Below, piece by piece: positions 1 through 11,089 of a stretch of DNA of 64,000 bases (position 1 is its first letter; each line of letters starts with the position of its first letter). Location: NCBI GenBank assembly GCA_017311185.1, contig JAESUZ010000476.1:186001-250000 (forward strand), read 5' to 3'. The DNA is from Proteles cristata cristata. Its lineage: Eukaryota > Chordata > Mammalia > Carnivora > Hyaenidae. Both the position numbers and the translations under genes were made by a program. The notes beneath the pieces are model-generated. The model was given only the letters and a program-made list of their open reading frames with translations, did no database searches and was not told the origin of the DNA.

Positions 1-481
1 GTAGATAAAATTTTACTAAAGAAACAGTCTCCCACCTATGTAGTAAACCACAGTAAATCAAATCACCAAGTAATTTTTTGAAGGACAAGATGCCCAGGCG
101 TGTCAGATAACTCAGAGAAGTCAGGAAAGATAAATACTGAGGAGTGTTTGTGGGATTTGGTAATTAGTAGGTCAATCGTGGTGACCTTTACAACTCCGCA
201 TTAAAAAGGGGGAAAGTTTGTTCCTAAAATCAAAGAGATGTCATTTCTCCCTTGTCTAAAGCAATTTGTCCAGTTTTAATGCTGCTTGATAATGTGAAGG
301 GTGTTGAGAATTGGTTTTATCCCTTAACCTAAATTAAATGTAATCACATAATTAAACTTTGAAAGAACTTATTTTATGAAATCAATTTATAGGAGATACT
401 GATTAAAGTCCTTTAATGAATAATACTTGATCAAAAAGCCTGTTAAAATTAGATATCTTAAATATTCAATAATCCATTGTT
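1..481. other. Non-coding stretch, no gene seen
   Basis: No coding frame or RNA gene is visible. The part at about 60-230, with a GGATTTGG...GGTGACCTTTAC core, resembles the interior of the old interspersed element described at 482-1400, so it may be another fragment of that family. The rest is AT-rich unique sequence. Confidence 0.5.
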
Positions 482-681
482 TCATTTATCCATTCAACAA
501 ATAAAAGGCTACCATGTGCCAGGCACTGTGTTCGGTGATCTGGAATTACACCTGGGAACAAAACAAACAGCATGTACTTCTGGAGTTTTTATGCTAGTAA
601 GGAAAAGATAGACAATAAGCAAAAAAGTAAAACATTCAGTCTGGCTGCTAGTGCTAGTGCTATCAACAAAAGTAAATCACT

Positions 682-899
682 GGGGCACCTGAGTGGCTCA
701 GTAGGTTAAGCGCTGGTCTTCAGCCCAGGTCATGATCTCACGGCTCGTGGGTTCAAGCCCTGCGTCGGGCTTTGTGCTGACAGCTCAGAGCCTGGAGGCT
801 GCTTCAGATTCTGATTGTGTGTGTGTGTGTGTGTGGGTGTCTGCCTCTTCCCCACTTGCACTCTCTCTCAAAAATAAATAAACATTTAAAAAAAAAATT
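682..899 (+). repeat. Felid tRNA-Lys SINE (SINEC_Fc type)
   Basis: A full-length carnivore SINE: head GGGGCACCTGAGTGGCTCAG, B box GGTTCAAGCCC, body GTGCTGACAGCTCAGAGCCTGG, tail AAAATAAATAAACATTT. The normally CT-rich middle segment carries a TG dinucleotide run at about 813-840. No clean target-site duplication is seen. Head and B-box changes suggest a middle-aged copy. Confidence 0.95.
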
Positions 900-1133
900 T
901 CATTAAAAAATCATAAAGAAGGGCAGGTTGCTCAGGAGTGGGGGCTGGAACATTTAGTAGGGTGATCCTGGTGTGCCATGCTGAAAAGGGGCCTTTGAGC
1001 AAAGGCCCAGCAGAGATGAGAGCAGACCTTGTGAAGATTTTAGTTTTCCTCTTGATGCCATGAGAAGTCACTGAAGGGTTTTGAGCAGGAGAGTCGTTGG
1101 CACTTTTGATGCAGGTTTTAAAAGGAGTCCCTC

Positions 1134-1346
1134 TCGGGGCACCGGCGGGGCTCAGTCCGTTAAGCATCTGACTTCAGCTCGGGTCAGATCTCACAGTTCA
1201 TGGGTTCGAGCCCCACATCAGACTCCGTGCTGACAGCTCAGAGCCTGGAGTCTGTTTCAGAGTCTGTGTCTCCCTCTCTCTCTCTGCCCCTCCCCCACTC
1301 ATGCTCTGCCTCTGTCTCAAAAATAAATAAACTATAAAAAATTTAT
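1134..1346 (+). repeat. Felid tRNA-Lys SINE
   Basis: The copy runs from GGGGCACCGGCGGGGCTCAG through GGTTCGAGCCCC to an AAAATAAATAAACTATAAAA tail. Flanking copies of TTAAAAGGAGTC (about 1118-1132) and TTAAAAGGGGTC (about 1347-1363) are an imperfect target-site duplication. It is inserted in the old repeat at 482-1400. Confidence 0.95.
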
Positions 1347-1399
1347 TAAAAGGGGTCACGCTCAAAGCCATGTTGAGGATTGAGCCTGCAGGAGTATGC

Positions 1400-2220
1400 A
1401 GAATACTCTCTGTTGCCCCTCTAGAGCCATTCTCCGCCCTTCCCTGCCCTGTCTCTGTGACTGTGGGTGTGTGCAGAGGGCGGTATTTGTAGGAGATCTG
1501 TGGGAGGATGGGAGAGAGCTTTGGGTATTTCTCTCTTCTGCCCTCTCTGCCAAATCATGGTTTCAGTAGTTCCATTTTGCCGTAGCTCATGTCATTTAAA
1601 AATGTAAGTAACATAGGCTTCTAAAGACTTACCGATGCCTCATGTTTGATTATATTAAGGTCCAAATCCTCTTGGTATTATTTGTAATCAGATTTTTAAA
1701 TGTACTTTTTAAAAGCTGACCCTCAATTCATTCCTTCTTTTATAGAGCTGCACACCACTGGCTATGCAACAGGTCTGTTTTTACTGGGGTTTCTTTGGCT
1801 AGATCTCTTGTTGATCACATGCTTGGTGGTAGCGGAGGAAAGCCAGTGCTCTGCCCTTGCCATTTTGGGAGGTCTGCACAGCAGTGCACCATGGCACTCC
1901 GCCCACGTTTTTACCCATAAGAGAAATACATGCAAATAATAAGAAACAGCTGCTTCTTTTCTAGACTGCCCCACTGCAGTATTTAGCCTGTAACTCCTGC
2001 TCATGGACCTTATGTTCCACACTAAACCTTGGGAAAAGACTGCTGGTGGGTCAAACTGAGTATGTTCATTTCCCTTTTTACTATAGGGAAGAAAACACAG
2101 TATTTTCCCTGTTTAGGCAAGTTTTTCTGTGGCTTAAGTTTACTGGTGGCCTTTAAATAAGACCAGTTCCAGAGTTAACCTTTCTTCTCCCCATCTGGGC
2201 TCAGTTATCATTCAGGTTCC
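1400..2220. other. Unique non-coding stretch, no gene seen
   Basis: No recognisable repeat and no convincing exon. Short open frames on both strands (about 60-86 codons) overlap one another in antisense and lack supporting features, so they are treated as chance. Confidence 0.5.
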
Positions 2221-2225
2221 TTTTC

Positions 2226-2257
<32 letters not shown>

Positions 2258-2264
2258 TTTTTTC
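2221..2264 (+). repeat. (TTC)n / poly-T microsatellite
   Basis: TTC units run into an uninterrupted T tract of about 16 bases. This is a pure simple repeat, likely length-variable between individuals. Confidence 0.9.
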
Positions 2265-2905
2265 AAATTGGTTTTCTCATTCTTGGTCTGCGGCTGACTT
2301 CCCTCTGGGAGGTTGGCAATACCGCCCAGTAACTGGAGTGAGCGCCTGATTAAAGATTGTAGCTAATGACATTTGGGATGGACACAATGTTGCTATGCTT
2401 TCATGTGTCTCTTTTTTTCTTCTAATAGTTTCTTATTAGTTAAAACCTTAAGTAATGCATGTGAGTTTCTTGGAAATGTTAAAACATTTCTTTTTATCTG
2501 CTATACTTTAATGCCAGATTGTGTGTAGGCTAGTGACCTAGAAAAGCCATTTCCTGATATATGGTGTGTAATTTAGCCAAACTGGTTTGATTACATTACT
2601 GGGTATGATTTAGGCCCATGGAAGAGTCAACCAGCAATTTGATTGAAGCCACACTCTGCCTTGTCATCCAGAGATCAGAACAGAAGCCTTAATTAGACTG
2701 GTTGATTAAGCAAAAATCTTAACTTTAGTTGGTTACCTGGAAGACCATATCTCAGGAGTAAATATGGACTTGAGTATTATTTTTTAAAAAATAGAATAAC
2801 AGTAAGAGGGGAATACCTGTATTTTCTTTCTTATTTTTTCATTAGCTCTGTAGTGGTACAGCGTCTACTTTTGATCAAATGATAGACCATTACTGAATCA
2901 TCTTT
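2265..2905. other. Unique non-coding stretch, no gene seen
   Basis: AT-rich sequence between a microsatellite and a SINE. Nothing recognisable as an exon, RNA gene or repeat. Confidence 0.45.
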
Positions 2906-3119
2906 ATTTTATTTTAATATTTTAAAATGTTTATTTATTTTGAGGGAGAGAGAGCACAAGCAGGAGAGGGGCAGAGAGAGAGGGAGACAGAGAATCCTAA
3001 GCAGGTTCTGTGCTGTCACTGGAGAGCCTGACATCGAGCTTGTCACTAACTGTGAGATCATGACCTCAGCTGAAATCAAGAGTCAGAAACTTAATCAGCT
3101 GAGCCACTCAGATGCATCT
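2906..3119 (-). repeat. Felid tRNA-Lys SINE, diverged
   Basis: A reverse-strand SINE: T-rich tail and TTTATTTATTTTGAG on the left, GAGCCACTCAGATGCATCT (degraded head) on the right. Imperfect duplications TGAATCATCTTT (2893-2905) and TGAATCATTTTT (3120-3132) flank it. The lost CpGs and eroded head mark an older copy. Confidence 0.92.
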
Positions 3120-3132
3120 TGAATCATTTTTA

Positions 3133-4311
3133 GAGTCAGAAGGAATCTGAGTCCATTAGAGACATGAGAAAGGAATTGTGCTGTTTACTCTTGGTGCTTG
3201 GGGCTTTGGTCCAATATTGGAAGGTAGCTTTCGGAAGTTAGAAAGGGGACCAGAATAAATAAATGAGGGTTCATTTTAGTGATATATTTGAGGGAGTAAT
3301 CTTCTCAGCTAACAATTTACTTGCCAAAGAGTTGAAATGATCTAGATTATGAAAATGTGTCTTAATAAATAAAATAATTTGAGATATGCTGTTCATTTCA
3401 CCATCAGAAGATATGGACTAGAGAACCTTTTAAAGTGGTTACTCTCCTGTATATCACTTCCTTCGTCTACTCTCACTGGTTTGGCTTTGTTTCCTCTAGC
3501 TCTTTAGGAATGACATCTGCCAGGCTGGCGTGGACAACTTTTGGATTTCCCTGCTGAACTGTGATCTTTTTGTTGACCATTTATTATGAAAATAGCCAGA
3601 TTATTTTTCATAGATATGGAAATGGAGAAATTACACCAATGGTCACCTTTTAAGTCAGTCTTTATTCTGAAGGCTTAATTCTAATTGAAATATTTATTTT
3701 TGATAAAAGAAGGATCTTTTCTACTTGCAGTGGCTTTTTGTGATGCTTTACTTGAGATTTTTTGTTTGGTTTGTTTTGGGTTTTGATAGGAGGAGAGAAC
3801 ACTGGGGACATAAAATCTTTGTGTTAACATTTTCCTGAAAGTGTTCATGTTTTGGTAGATAAACACCGGAAGACCCTAAAAGAAAAATACCTGATCTGTT
3901 CTCAGACAGAAAAAAAAAAAAAGATGTCAGATGTGTTGGCAGGATATATTCCACAAACCTTTAAGGATATTATATTTAATGTTGTATTATTAAATTAATG
4001 GAATGTATTACGCTGTCCTGTAAATAGCCCTGTGCTTGAACTTAGACCTGTGTTGTGGCCCTAGTTTGCTACAAATAATCTAGGCTAATCACCTCACCTC
4101 TTTGCAAATAAAATGACTTGAACCCAATAGAATCTACCACCTCCCACCTAACTTATTTGAGGAGCCACACTGAATAACATCCCTTAGAACAAGAGGTCTT
4201 CACCAAGCTATTTAGGAAAGGTAGGACTAGATGGTCACTCTGTTTCACTTTAATATTTATGGTTTCATGGTTTTATATAACAGCTAAAGTAAATTTCTTA
4301 TTATTTCAGTG
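3133..4311. other. Unique non-coding stretch, no gene seen
   Basis: AT-rich sequence with no recognised repeat, apart from a short A tract near 3910-3922. Two overlapping minus-strand frames of 61-68 codons at 3681-3954 share the same DNA, end in low-complexity lysine or phenylalanine runs, and are not supported as genes. Confidence 0.45.
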
Positions 4312-4325
4312 TAGGCATCTTTACT

Positions 4326-4352
4326 TTTTTTTTTAATGTTTTATTTATTTCT

Positions 4353-4387
<35 letters not shown>

Positions 4388-4560
4388 CATGAGCAGGGGA
4401 GGGTCAGACAGAGAGGGAGACAACAGAATCTGAAGCAGGCTCCAGGCTCTGAGCTAGCTGCCAGCACACAGCCTGACATGGGACTCAAACCCATTAACCA
4501 CGAGAACATGGCCTGAGCTGAAGTCAGACACTTAATCGACTGAGCCACCCAGGCGCCCCA
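4326..4560 (-). repeat. Felid tRNA-Lys SINE
   Basis: Reverse-strand SINE ending in GAGCCACCCAGGCGCCCC. The flanking duplications TAGGCATCTTTACT (4312-4325) and TAGGCACCTTTACT (4561-4574) differ at one base. The CT segment is expanded to (GA)n followed by (CAGA)n at about 4352-4388. Confidence 0.97.
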
Positions 4561-4574
4561 TAGGCACCTTTACT

Positions 4575-5799
4575 ATTTATAAAACTTCTCCAAATGGATA
4601 TAAGAAAAGGGATTTCAGGAGTGGGCTTTTGGCTAACCAAGATACGAAGAGTCAACATCCTTCTATTTATCTACCTGTGCTTCCTGAACCTTAAAGATAT
4701 TAAATATATTATTACCAATTAGAGAATTACTTTTAAATCAGAGTAATTAAGGCTTAATATTCCCTTATTTGACCAACCACTGGCCAGTCTCCTTCTGTAA
4801 GAAGAAAACAAGAGTTTTAGGTCTTTTTGAATGCTGTTCTAGGGTGTTTTAGGTATTTAACTAAGCCCCAAACTACCAAAGCTTCTTAGGGATCCCTGTG
4901 TTTCCTCTCTCAGCATTTGTTTACTCTGGGAAGATAGATATTATATGATGGATTTTCTTTTTAATCCATGCTAAAGTCATCGTGAGAAGTGGGCCATTGT
5001 AAAAAATTTTTTAAAAGGAGATGATGTGACTGGTCTAATAAGGTGAGTGGGTGGAGGAAGGAGCTTAGTAATACTGACCATAATTCAGTTAGGTTTGTAA
5101 TCAAGACTAAATGGAGATCAAAAAGGAGGAAATGGGGATTTAGTCTTCACACAAAGAAAATGTTTCAAAAACAAGGGATAAGTGGACGAAATTGAATCGG
5201 CTACAGAAAGAGGGGTAAGGAAATGGTATGAGCGGACACAGATGGAAAAGAAAGGAATTGTAAGAAATAAGTAAATGACTGGCTTTCTGTTTGAGGGATG
5301 TACTTTCTGTCTAATTTTAAGTGGAATTTTAGAAAAACTCAAGTATTAATGTGTGTAGAAACACCCAAGAAGTTTAGTAAGAGATTAAGACCATTAAAAA
5401 GAAAAGGCTAATAACTAGTGAAAGCTCCTTTTTCTCTCTCCTTCTGGAGCCCTCGGCTCCGAATATTGAATAGTTCCAAGGTCCGTTTGGAATAATTGCC
5501 CGTCATTTTTTCTAAATGAGTAAAGAGACATCTCATTAGTCAATCATGCTTCTGAATTTTCAGAATATAATGTTTGGTATTATCAATTTAACTTCACAGA
5601 TAAATTAGTTATGTAAATATGATGGTTCTTTATCTTTATTTTTAGATTTTCCCTTTTTGCCTATGGTAAAACTTTCAAAAACAGTCTTTAAAGATGTATA
5701 ATTGAAAGGAGTCTCCCCACAGCACAATACTTTGGTTGCCTATTGTATTTTTACCAACAGTAGAACTGAAAGACCTCTACATCGAGTGCTTATGAACTT
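4575..5799. other. Unique non-coding stretch, no gene seen
   Basis: No recognised exon or RNA gene. The purine-rich part near 5040-5300 could be an eroded old repeat, but I cannot assign it. Confidence 0.4.
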
Positions 5800-6003
5800 A
5801 CCACATAGTCTGCTATTAATGTTTCACTACTTTTGTAAACACAAATGTATCTATCTCTGTACCTTTTCATCTAACTTATGTTGGATGCATTTCAAAGTAA
5901 ATTGCACACATATTTCCTCCTAAATATTTTAGCATTCTTAACTAGATTTGATACTTAGTAGTATTAGACTTACTAGTATCAGACTTTACTAGGTTTTATT
6001 TTT

Positions 6004-6227
6004 TTATTTTTATTTTTTTTAAATGTTTTATTTATTTCTAGAGAGAGAGAGAGACAGCGTGAGAAGGGGAGGGTCAGAGAGAGAGGGAGTCACAGACTGA
6101 AACAGGCTCCAGGCTCCGAGCTGGCAGTCAGCACAGAGCCCGACGCGGGGCTCGAACCCACGAACCGCGAGATCATGACCTAAGCGAAAGTCGGACGCTC
6201 AACCGACTAAGCCACCCAGGCGCCCCG
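6004..6227 (-). repeat. Young felid tRNA-Lys SINE
   Basis: Reverse-strand copy with an intact CpG-rich head (GACGCGGGGCTCGAACCCAC) and the CTGGCAGTCAGCAC variant that marks the younger subfamily. A perfect 16-bp duplication, ACTAGGTTTTATTTTT, flanks it (5988-6003 and 6228-6243). It is nested in the L1M at 5800-7640. Confidence 0.97.
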
Positions 6228-7139
6228 ACTAGGTTTTATTTTTGATGAATAATTTATATACAATGAAATACTCTATTACTAGTGTATGTCTGCCGGGCTT
6301 TTACAAATGCATATACATATGTAATTCAAATCCATTTCCAGACACAGAATATTATCATTAGCCAGAAAGCTTCCTCATGGCACTTTCTAGTCTGTCTTCA
6401 CTCCCACCTTCTTAGAGGCAACCACTGACTTTCTTTCTGCCATTCTAATTTTGTCATTCTATAATTTCCATATAAATGGAATCAAATGGAATGTTGTCTT
6501 TTATATATGACTGTTTTTTCTCTCTTTCTATAGGCACGGCGTATTTTAGTTTAATCCATCAATATTTTTTCTTTTTTTATTGCTCAGACACTATAGCACC
6601 GTTTTTTTATCCATTCTTCTGTTGGTGGGCACACAGCTTTTTGCAGTTTTTGGCCATTGTCAGTAAAGCTTCTGTATTTTCTTTTTTTTTCTTTTTTTCT
6701 TTTTTTGGTGAACTTATGTTTTCATTTCCTTTAGGTAAATACCTAGGAATGGAATTGCTGTGTCATTGGGTTTTATGAGAACTGGTGGTTGTACTGGTTT
6801 CTAATGCCTCCAGAAGATACAGGAGCAGCCCAGGTGCTCTGATGACAATACCTGCTGGCGTTAAAGCCTTTCATTTTACCTACTCTGTTAGGTGTGTGGT
6901 GGCATTTTAATTTTAATTAGTATATTCCTAATGACTAACAATGTTGAGCAATTTTTCATGGGCTTGCTGACCATTTTTTTGTTATTTTGAGTTGTATGGG
7001 TTTTTTTGGTATATTTTTTTTGTGAGCTGGAAAAGTTATTTACTGATACTGTAGATAGTGCTTTGTCAGATATTTTCTCCTAATTTGTGGTTCACCTACA
7101 CCTTTCCTTAATAATATATTCTAATGAGAAGTCATTTTA

Positions 7140-7341
7140 TTTATTTTTATGAATTTTTAAGTTTATTTGTTGAGAGAGAGAGAGCACATACTCATGGGGA
7201 AGGGGCAGAGAGAGAATCTTAATAGGCTCAGGCTGTCAGGACGAAGCCCGATGTGGGGCTCTACCTCATGAACCATGATATCATCACCCGAGCCAAAATC
7301 CAGAGTCAGACACTTAACCTGCTAAGCCACCCAGATGCCTC
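7140..7341 (-). repeat. Felid tRNA-Lys SINE, diverged
   Basis: Reverse-strand copy ending in TAAGCCACCCAGATGCCTC. The duplications AATGAGAAGTCATTTTA (7123-7139) and AATAAGTAGTCATTTTA (7342-7358) differ at two bases. Nested in the L1M at 5800-7640. Confidence 0.93.
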
Positions 7342-7373
7342 AATAAGTAGTCATTTTAAAATACAAAGTCAAA

Positions 7374-7419
7374 TTTATTTATTTATTTATTTATTTGTTT
7401 GTTTGTTTGTTTGTTTATT
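7374..7419 (+). repeat. (TTTA)n(TTTG)n microsatellite
   Basis: About six TTTA units followed directly by about five TTTG units, ending in TTTATTG. A compound tetranucleotide repeat within the old L1M segment. Confidence 0.92.
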
Positions 7420-7767
7420 GAATGATTATTGTTGTCTGTGGCCTAAGAAACTTGTAGACCAATCCCCAGCTCACGAGTCTCTTATGTTTCTTTCTAAAAG
7501 GTTTATGGTTTTAGCTTCTATGTTTGGGTTTAGGATCTATCTTGAATTAATTTTTGTGTTTGGAGACACAGGGCCCCCATTACATTTAATGTGTTCATAC
7601 TGATTTAGGCTCAAAATTGATGATCTTGTACTATATTGTGTGCTAAAAATCTCACTATCTTGTTTCTTCCTCAGTAACCGAATATATTTTCTCCAACAGT
7701 TATGATCTCCTTTCAGATGCAACCTCCTGTGACTTGGGAGATCAGATGGTCTTGGTTGGGATAATCA

Positions 7768-7980
7768 TTTATTCATCCCACAAACATCTGTGGAGTACCT
7801 TCTCTGCAGTGTATTGTGACAAATGCTATGGATAAGAGAAGGGAAAATACCTTGTGCTTGCCTCAAGGGGACACTAGTAAGTAGATAGGCAGTTGGAAGA
7901 AGATTGGAAACACATGATAAAGATGCAGAGCCCTGTGGGGGCACAACGGGGAACACCTAGCACACTTAATACAGAGTTTG
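7768..7980 (+). repeat. Ancient interspersed repeat fragment (same family as 482-1400)
   Basis: TTTATTCATCCCACAAACATCTGTGGAGTACC begins the same ancient motif seen at 482, followed by the matching interior GGGGACACTAGTAAGTAGATAGG. Heavily diverged. Related blocks may continue beyond 8240 and near 8800-9500, but I cannot trace them base by base. Confidence 0.4.
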
Positions 7981-8171
7981 AGATTCAGGAGATTTCTTAA
8001 AACAGGTGATTTCAGAGCTTTGGTGTAAAAAAAAAAGTGATTTAATCATGCAGCAAAGGGTTATTAGCAAGAAACCTGCTCTCAAGACCTAATTGCCGAG
8101 TAAGCGTAAATAAGATAAAGACATATCACTATGACATGAAGCACCTAGAACTATAAAAAGTAGAACATACA

Positions 8172-8172
8172 T

Positions 8173-8240
<68 letters not shown>
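8172..8240 (+). repeat. (TG)n(AG)n compound microsatellite
   Basis: About twelve TG units pass directly into about twenty-two AG units with no interruption, 69 bp in all. Long and pure, so expected to be highly length-variable. Confidence 0.95.
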
Positions 8241-8242
<2 letters not shown>

Positions 8243-8267
8243 ACTTCATTGGGGAAATAGCATTTGA

Positions 8268-8375
8268 GCTGGGTCATGGGGTTGTTTTGTAGATTAAAAG
8301 AATTAACAAATACACAGTGCTTAGGGCAATATCTTGTGTGTTGTAAGTGTTGATAATAATTACATTATTATTATT
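8268..8375 (+). repeat. MIR SINE, 3' part
   Basis: The order GGTCATGGGGTTGTTTTGTAG, ACACAGTGCTTAGGGC, GTAAGTGTTGATAATAATTA follows the MIR consensus 3' half (GGTTGTTGTGAGGATTA..., AGCACAGTGCCTGGCAC, TAAGTGCTCAATAAATG). An old mammal-wide SINE remnant. Confidence 0.5.
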
Positions 8376-8629
8376 GAAAGGAATATAGGACTTGAACATC
8401 TACAGTGATGAAAAACATTTTACAAACATGGCAAAACTTTAAGCTGTTTATAAGATATATGTAATGGAAACTGAGCTTAGAGACTAAAAGTTCAGGAAAT
8501 TGGAAAATAGTTCACATTCACTAGGTTTCAGTACTGTTAGACAGGTAAAACAGGCACAACAGAGGAACAGTTTTGGAAAGCAAATTAAGCATTTGTATTT
8601 TATTTTGGTTATAATCAAAGCCATTGTTG

Positions 8630-8755
8630 GCTTCCTTCCTTCCTTCCTTCCTTCCTTCCTTCCTTCCTTCCTTCCTTCCTTCCCCCTCCTCCTTCCCCCT
8701 CATCATCTCCCTTTCCCTTTTCTTCCTTTCCCTTCCCTGCTCTGTCTTTCCACAG
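8630..8755 (+). repeat. (TTCC)n microsatellite and pyrimidine tract
   Basis: About thirteen TTCC units (8630-8683) followed by an imperfect C/T-only tract to about 8738. It creates apparent open frames on both strands (Leu-Pro-Ser-Phe or Lys-Glu-Gly-Arg repeats) that are artefacts. Confidence 0.95.
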
Positions 8756-8759
8756 ACAG

Positions 8760-9560
8760 AAAAGCAAAAGCTATACATCTTTGTGCAAAATCTGTGGGTA
8801 GGGAGTGGCAGGAGCTAGAGACATAAGGAGTGATCACATGGACAGAAAAAGAACATGTTGTCCAAGTAGCTGGGCAACAACCCTTGATGACACTGAGAGG
8901 CTGAGAAAGATGGAAATTAGATTTAGCAGTTTGTACTAAAGTGATCTTTGAAAGAACATTTTCACAGATTGATGAAGGCCAAAGCCAGATTTTAATGGAT
9001 TTATAATGGTATTGTATTACAAGTATTACAAGTACAGTGTATTTAGAAAAAGTTGATCATTGGAAGTAAAAGCAAGGAGCGATTTGATAATTGCTTGAAA
9101 GGGTAGCAGACCTAAGCTTGGAATTTTTAGGCCTATCAGTGTTTTCAGATTGAGCCAGGAGGAGACAGGTAAAAGATAAGTCTGAGCACATATGAGTGAT
9201 GATATTGTGTTGAAAATACATCATCGAAAATAGAAGAATTGTTTTTTCTAGGCAAGGTGTCCAGAGGAGACAGGAGGAAAAAAGAATAAAGGTGTAAGTG
9301 TAAGAGTTGGCACTGAAGAGACATTTTGTTCTCTGATGGATAGGAGGAGGAAAAGACAAAAAATGGAGACAAATAATAATAATGTTTGTGGATGGGAAGG
9401 GATTTGAAGAAATCATGTAGCCATCTTATCAGAAAGTAGGAGGCGAGGCAATCCAGAAGGCACAAATCTAGTAGAGCTGAGGACATGGAAATTGCTTTGA
9501 AATTAACTCTGTGGTGTGTTGGGAAGGTTCATTAGCTTTTTACTGCTATGTAACAATTCA
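8760..9560. other. Non-coding stretch, possible eroded old repeat
   Basis: Purine-rich sequence with no recognised exon. Phrases such as GGGTAGGGAGTGGCAGGAG and GATTTGATAATTGCTTG suggest a continuation of the ancient repeat seen near 7768, too diverged to call. Overlapping minus-strand frames of 113-119 codons at 9057-9486 share the same DNA in two phases and look like chance. Confidence 0.4.
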
Positions 9561-9564
9561 CACA

Positions 9565-9692
9565 AGCCTGGAAGAAAGCTCTCAGCAGGAACCTTGATCT
9601 TGAACTTCTGGCTTTCAGAACTATAAGAAATAAATTTCTGTTGTTTAAGTCACCCAGTCTATATGGTAGTAGCCAAACAGACCAATACAGTG
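9565..9692 (+). repeat. ERVL-MaLR LTR 3' end (MLT1-like)
   Basis: The sequence AGAAATAAATTTCTGTTGTTTAAG, then CACCCAGTCTATATGGTA and ACAGACCAATACAG, is the conserved 3' end of MaLR long terminal repeats. It is preceded by AGCCTGGAAGAAAGCTCTC, also part of that consensus. Only the terminal part of the LTR is recognisable. It includes the AATAAA typical of the LTR poly(A) signal. Confidence 0.65.
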
Positions 9693-10069
9693 GAAGTCAG
9701 ATTTCTCACAATGGGAATAGGGGTTACAAATATGGAAAGGAAAAAGCTGGAATTAATCCTATGGTATTGGACTGGAGGTGGAGATGTGGTGTGATACATA
9801 GAGATGGACAGAAAAATAAATAAAAATGTAGATGGATATTCTTATTCATATTCCTCAAGTTATGTCTACTGGGGGGCTCCAGTGGTGAAATACCAAAGGT
9901 CACGTACATATCTAGCATACAGATCTTTGTTTATAGATATAATTCTCACGTATAATGAACAAAGGGCTCTTGGAGAAATGCTTGGTTCCATGGCTGGGGC
10001 AAGCAAAGTACAAGATGAACATGGAAAATCTTATGTCAAAAAGTGAGGAATTGCTCAGAAAATGAATAG

Positions 10070-11000
10070 TGATAGAAGCAGCGTGAAGTGGCCCCCATTA
10101 ACCAAATATTGGAATGACGCGAGCATCAAAAGAATGCTAGTAATGGACTATAATCCATGGAATAAAATAGGAAACCATTTGTCTGTATAAATATAAATAA
10201 ACAAATGCATAAATAAATGGGGAGAAGAGAAAGCTCTTTGTTACAATAGAATATCCACTAACAAAAGTAGGTGGAATGAGGAATTAAGAATCATCATTTG
10301 GCAACCATCATATTGACAGTTCAGTCACAAAATATCAACAGATGCTAAATGTAGTGGGTAAAAAGTTGATGAGGAATGTAATATTGACTTGGCCTTAAAG
10401 ATTTGTTTATTAGAAAGGGAAAAAACTTTAGAGTGGAGAGACTTGGAGAATACCACCTCTATCAAGGGACAAATTGAACCAATGTACCATCTAGTAGGAT
10501 ATAATAAAGAGTATACTGCATCACTTCTGCACTATTACTGCCCAAAACATATAGCCTGGAAACATCAGACAAACCTAAAATTTGGGACATTCTACAAAAT
10601 GATTAACTTTTGATAGTGTCAAGGTCATAAATATCAAGGAGAGTCAAACATTTCAATTAAAAAAGAAAAGAAAAGACATTGCTAGATGCAGTATATGGCC
10701 CCAGATTGGATAATATTCCCATAAAGAATGCTAGCAGGGCAACTGCTGAAATCTTAATGAGGTCTGTGGATTATATCAATGCCTCAGTGCTGATTTCCTG
10801 AATTTGAAGGCTCCATTGTATTTATGTAGGCAAATACTCTTTGTAAGAATGCACACTAAAGTATTCTAGAGTTATGGGGCACGATGTTTCCAGCTCACAA
10901 ATCATTCAGGAAAAAAAATGTTCTTGGGCTGTGATTCTAAATTTTCTGTGAAAATTTTAGAATATTTCAAAAAAAGTACATAAAGCCCTAGGCATATGCT
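10070..11000 (+). repeat. Old LINE-1 3' untranslated region (L1M type)
   Basis: Recognisable consensus phrases occur in order: GGGACATTCTACAAAATGATTAAC near 10583, GTGTCAAGGTCAT near 10617, TTAATGAGGTCTGTGGATTA near 10756, TGATTTCCTGAATTTG near 10790, and a GGGGCACGATGTTTCCAGCTCAC stretch near 10876. These match a well-known old L1 3' end read in the plus direction. No coding capacity. Confidence 0.5.
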
Positions 11001-11089
11001 TAAAGAATTCATGTAGTGGAATAGAGGAAAAAATTACTGAGAAAATTATAATCAAAAGAATCTGATGTAGCAGCTTTTCTGTTATATAA

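Larger units (their letters stand above)
482..1400 (+). repeat. Ancient interspersed repeat fragment split by two SINEs
   Basis: The stretch opens with a CCATTCAACAAATAAA...CCATGTGCCAGGCACTGTG motif found in many mammalian genomes as an ancient repeat. It continues after the first SINE with GAAGTCACTGAAGGGTTTTG and GCAGGAGAGTCGTTGGCAC, a later part of the same consensus. I recognise the family but cannot name it confidently. SINEs at 682-899 and 1134-1346 interrupt it, so it predates them. Copies of the same motif occur near 7770, 33280 and 58220. Confidence 0.5.
5800..7640 (-). repeat. Old LINE-1 (L1M type), 3' region, interrupted by two SINEs
   Basis: Read on the minus strand, this carries the standard L1M 3' untranslated region and the end of ORF2. 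On the plus strand the landmarks are GAGGCAACCACTGAC near 6415, ATATAAATGGAATC near 6472, TATCCATTCTTCTGTTG near 6607, GTAAATACCTAGGAATGGAATTGCTG near 6735, ATGTTGAGCAATTTTTCATG near 6942, and GTTTTAGCTTCTATGTTTGGG near 7508. The part left of 6004 (AAAGTAAATTGCACACAT) matches the distal 3' end. SINEs at 6004-6227 and 7140-7341 are inserted. It is coding-dead. Confidence 0.75.

Noticed and set aside
8500..8826. Ser/Leu/Pro-repeat and Lys/Glu/Gly-repeat frames on both strands
   Set aside because: Produced by the (TTCC)n microsatellite.
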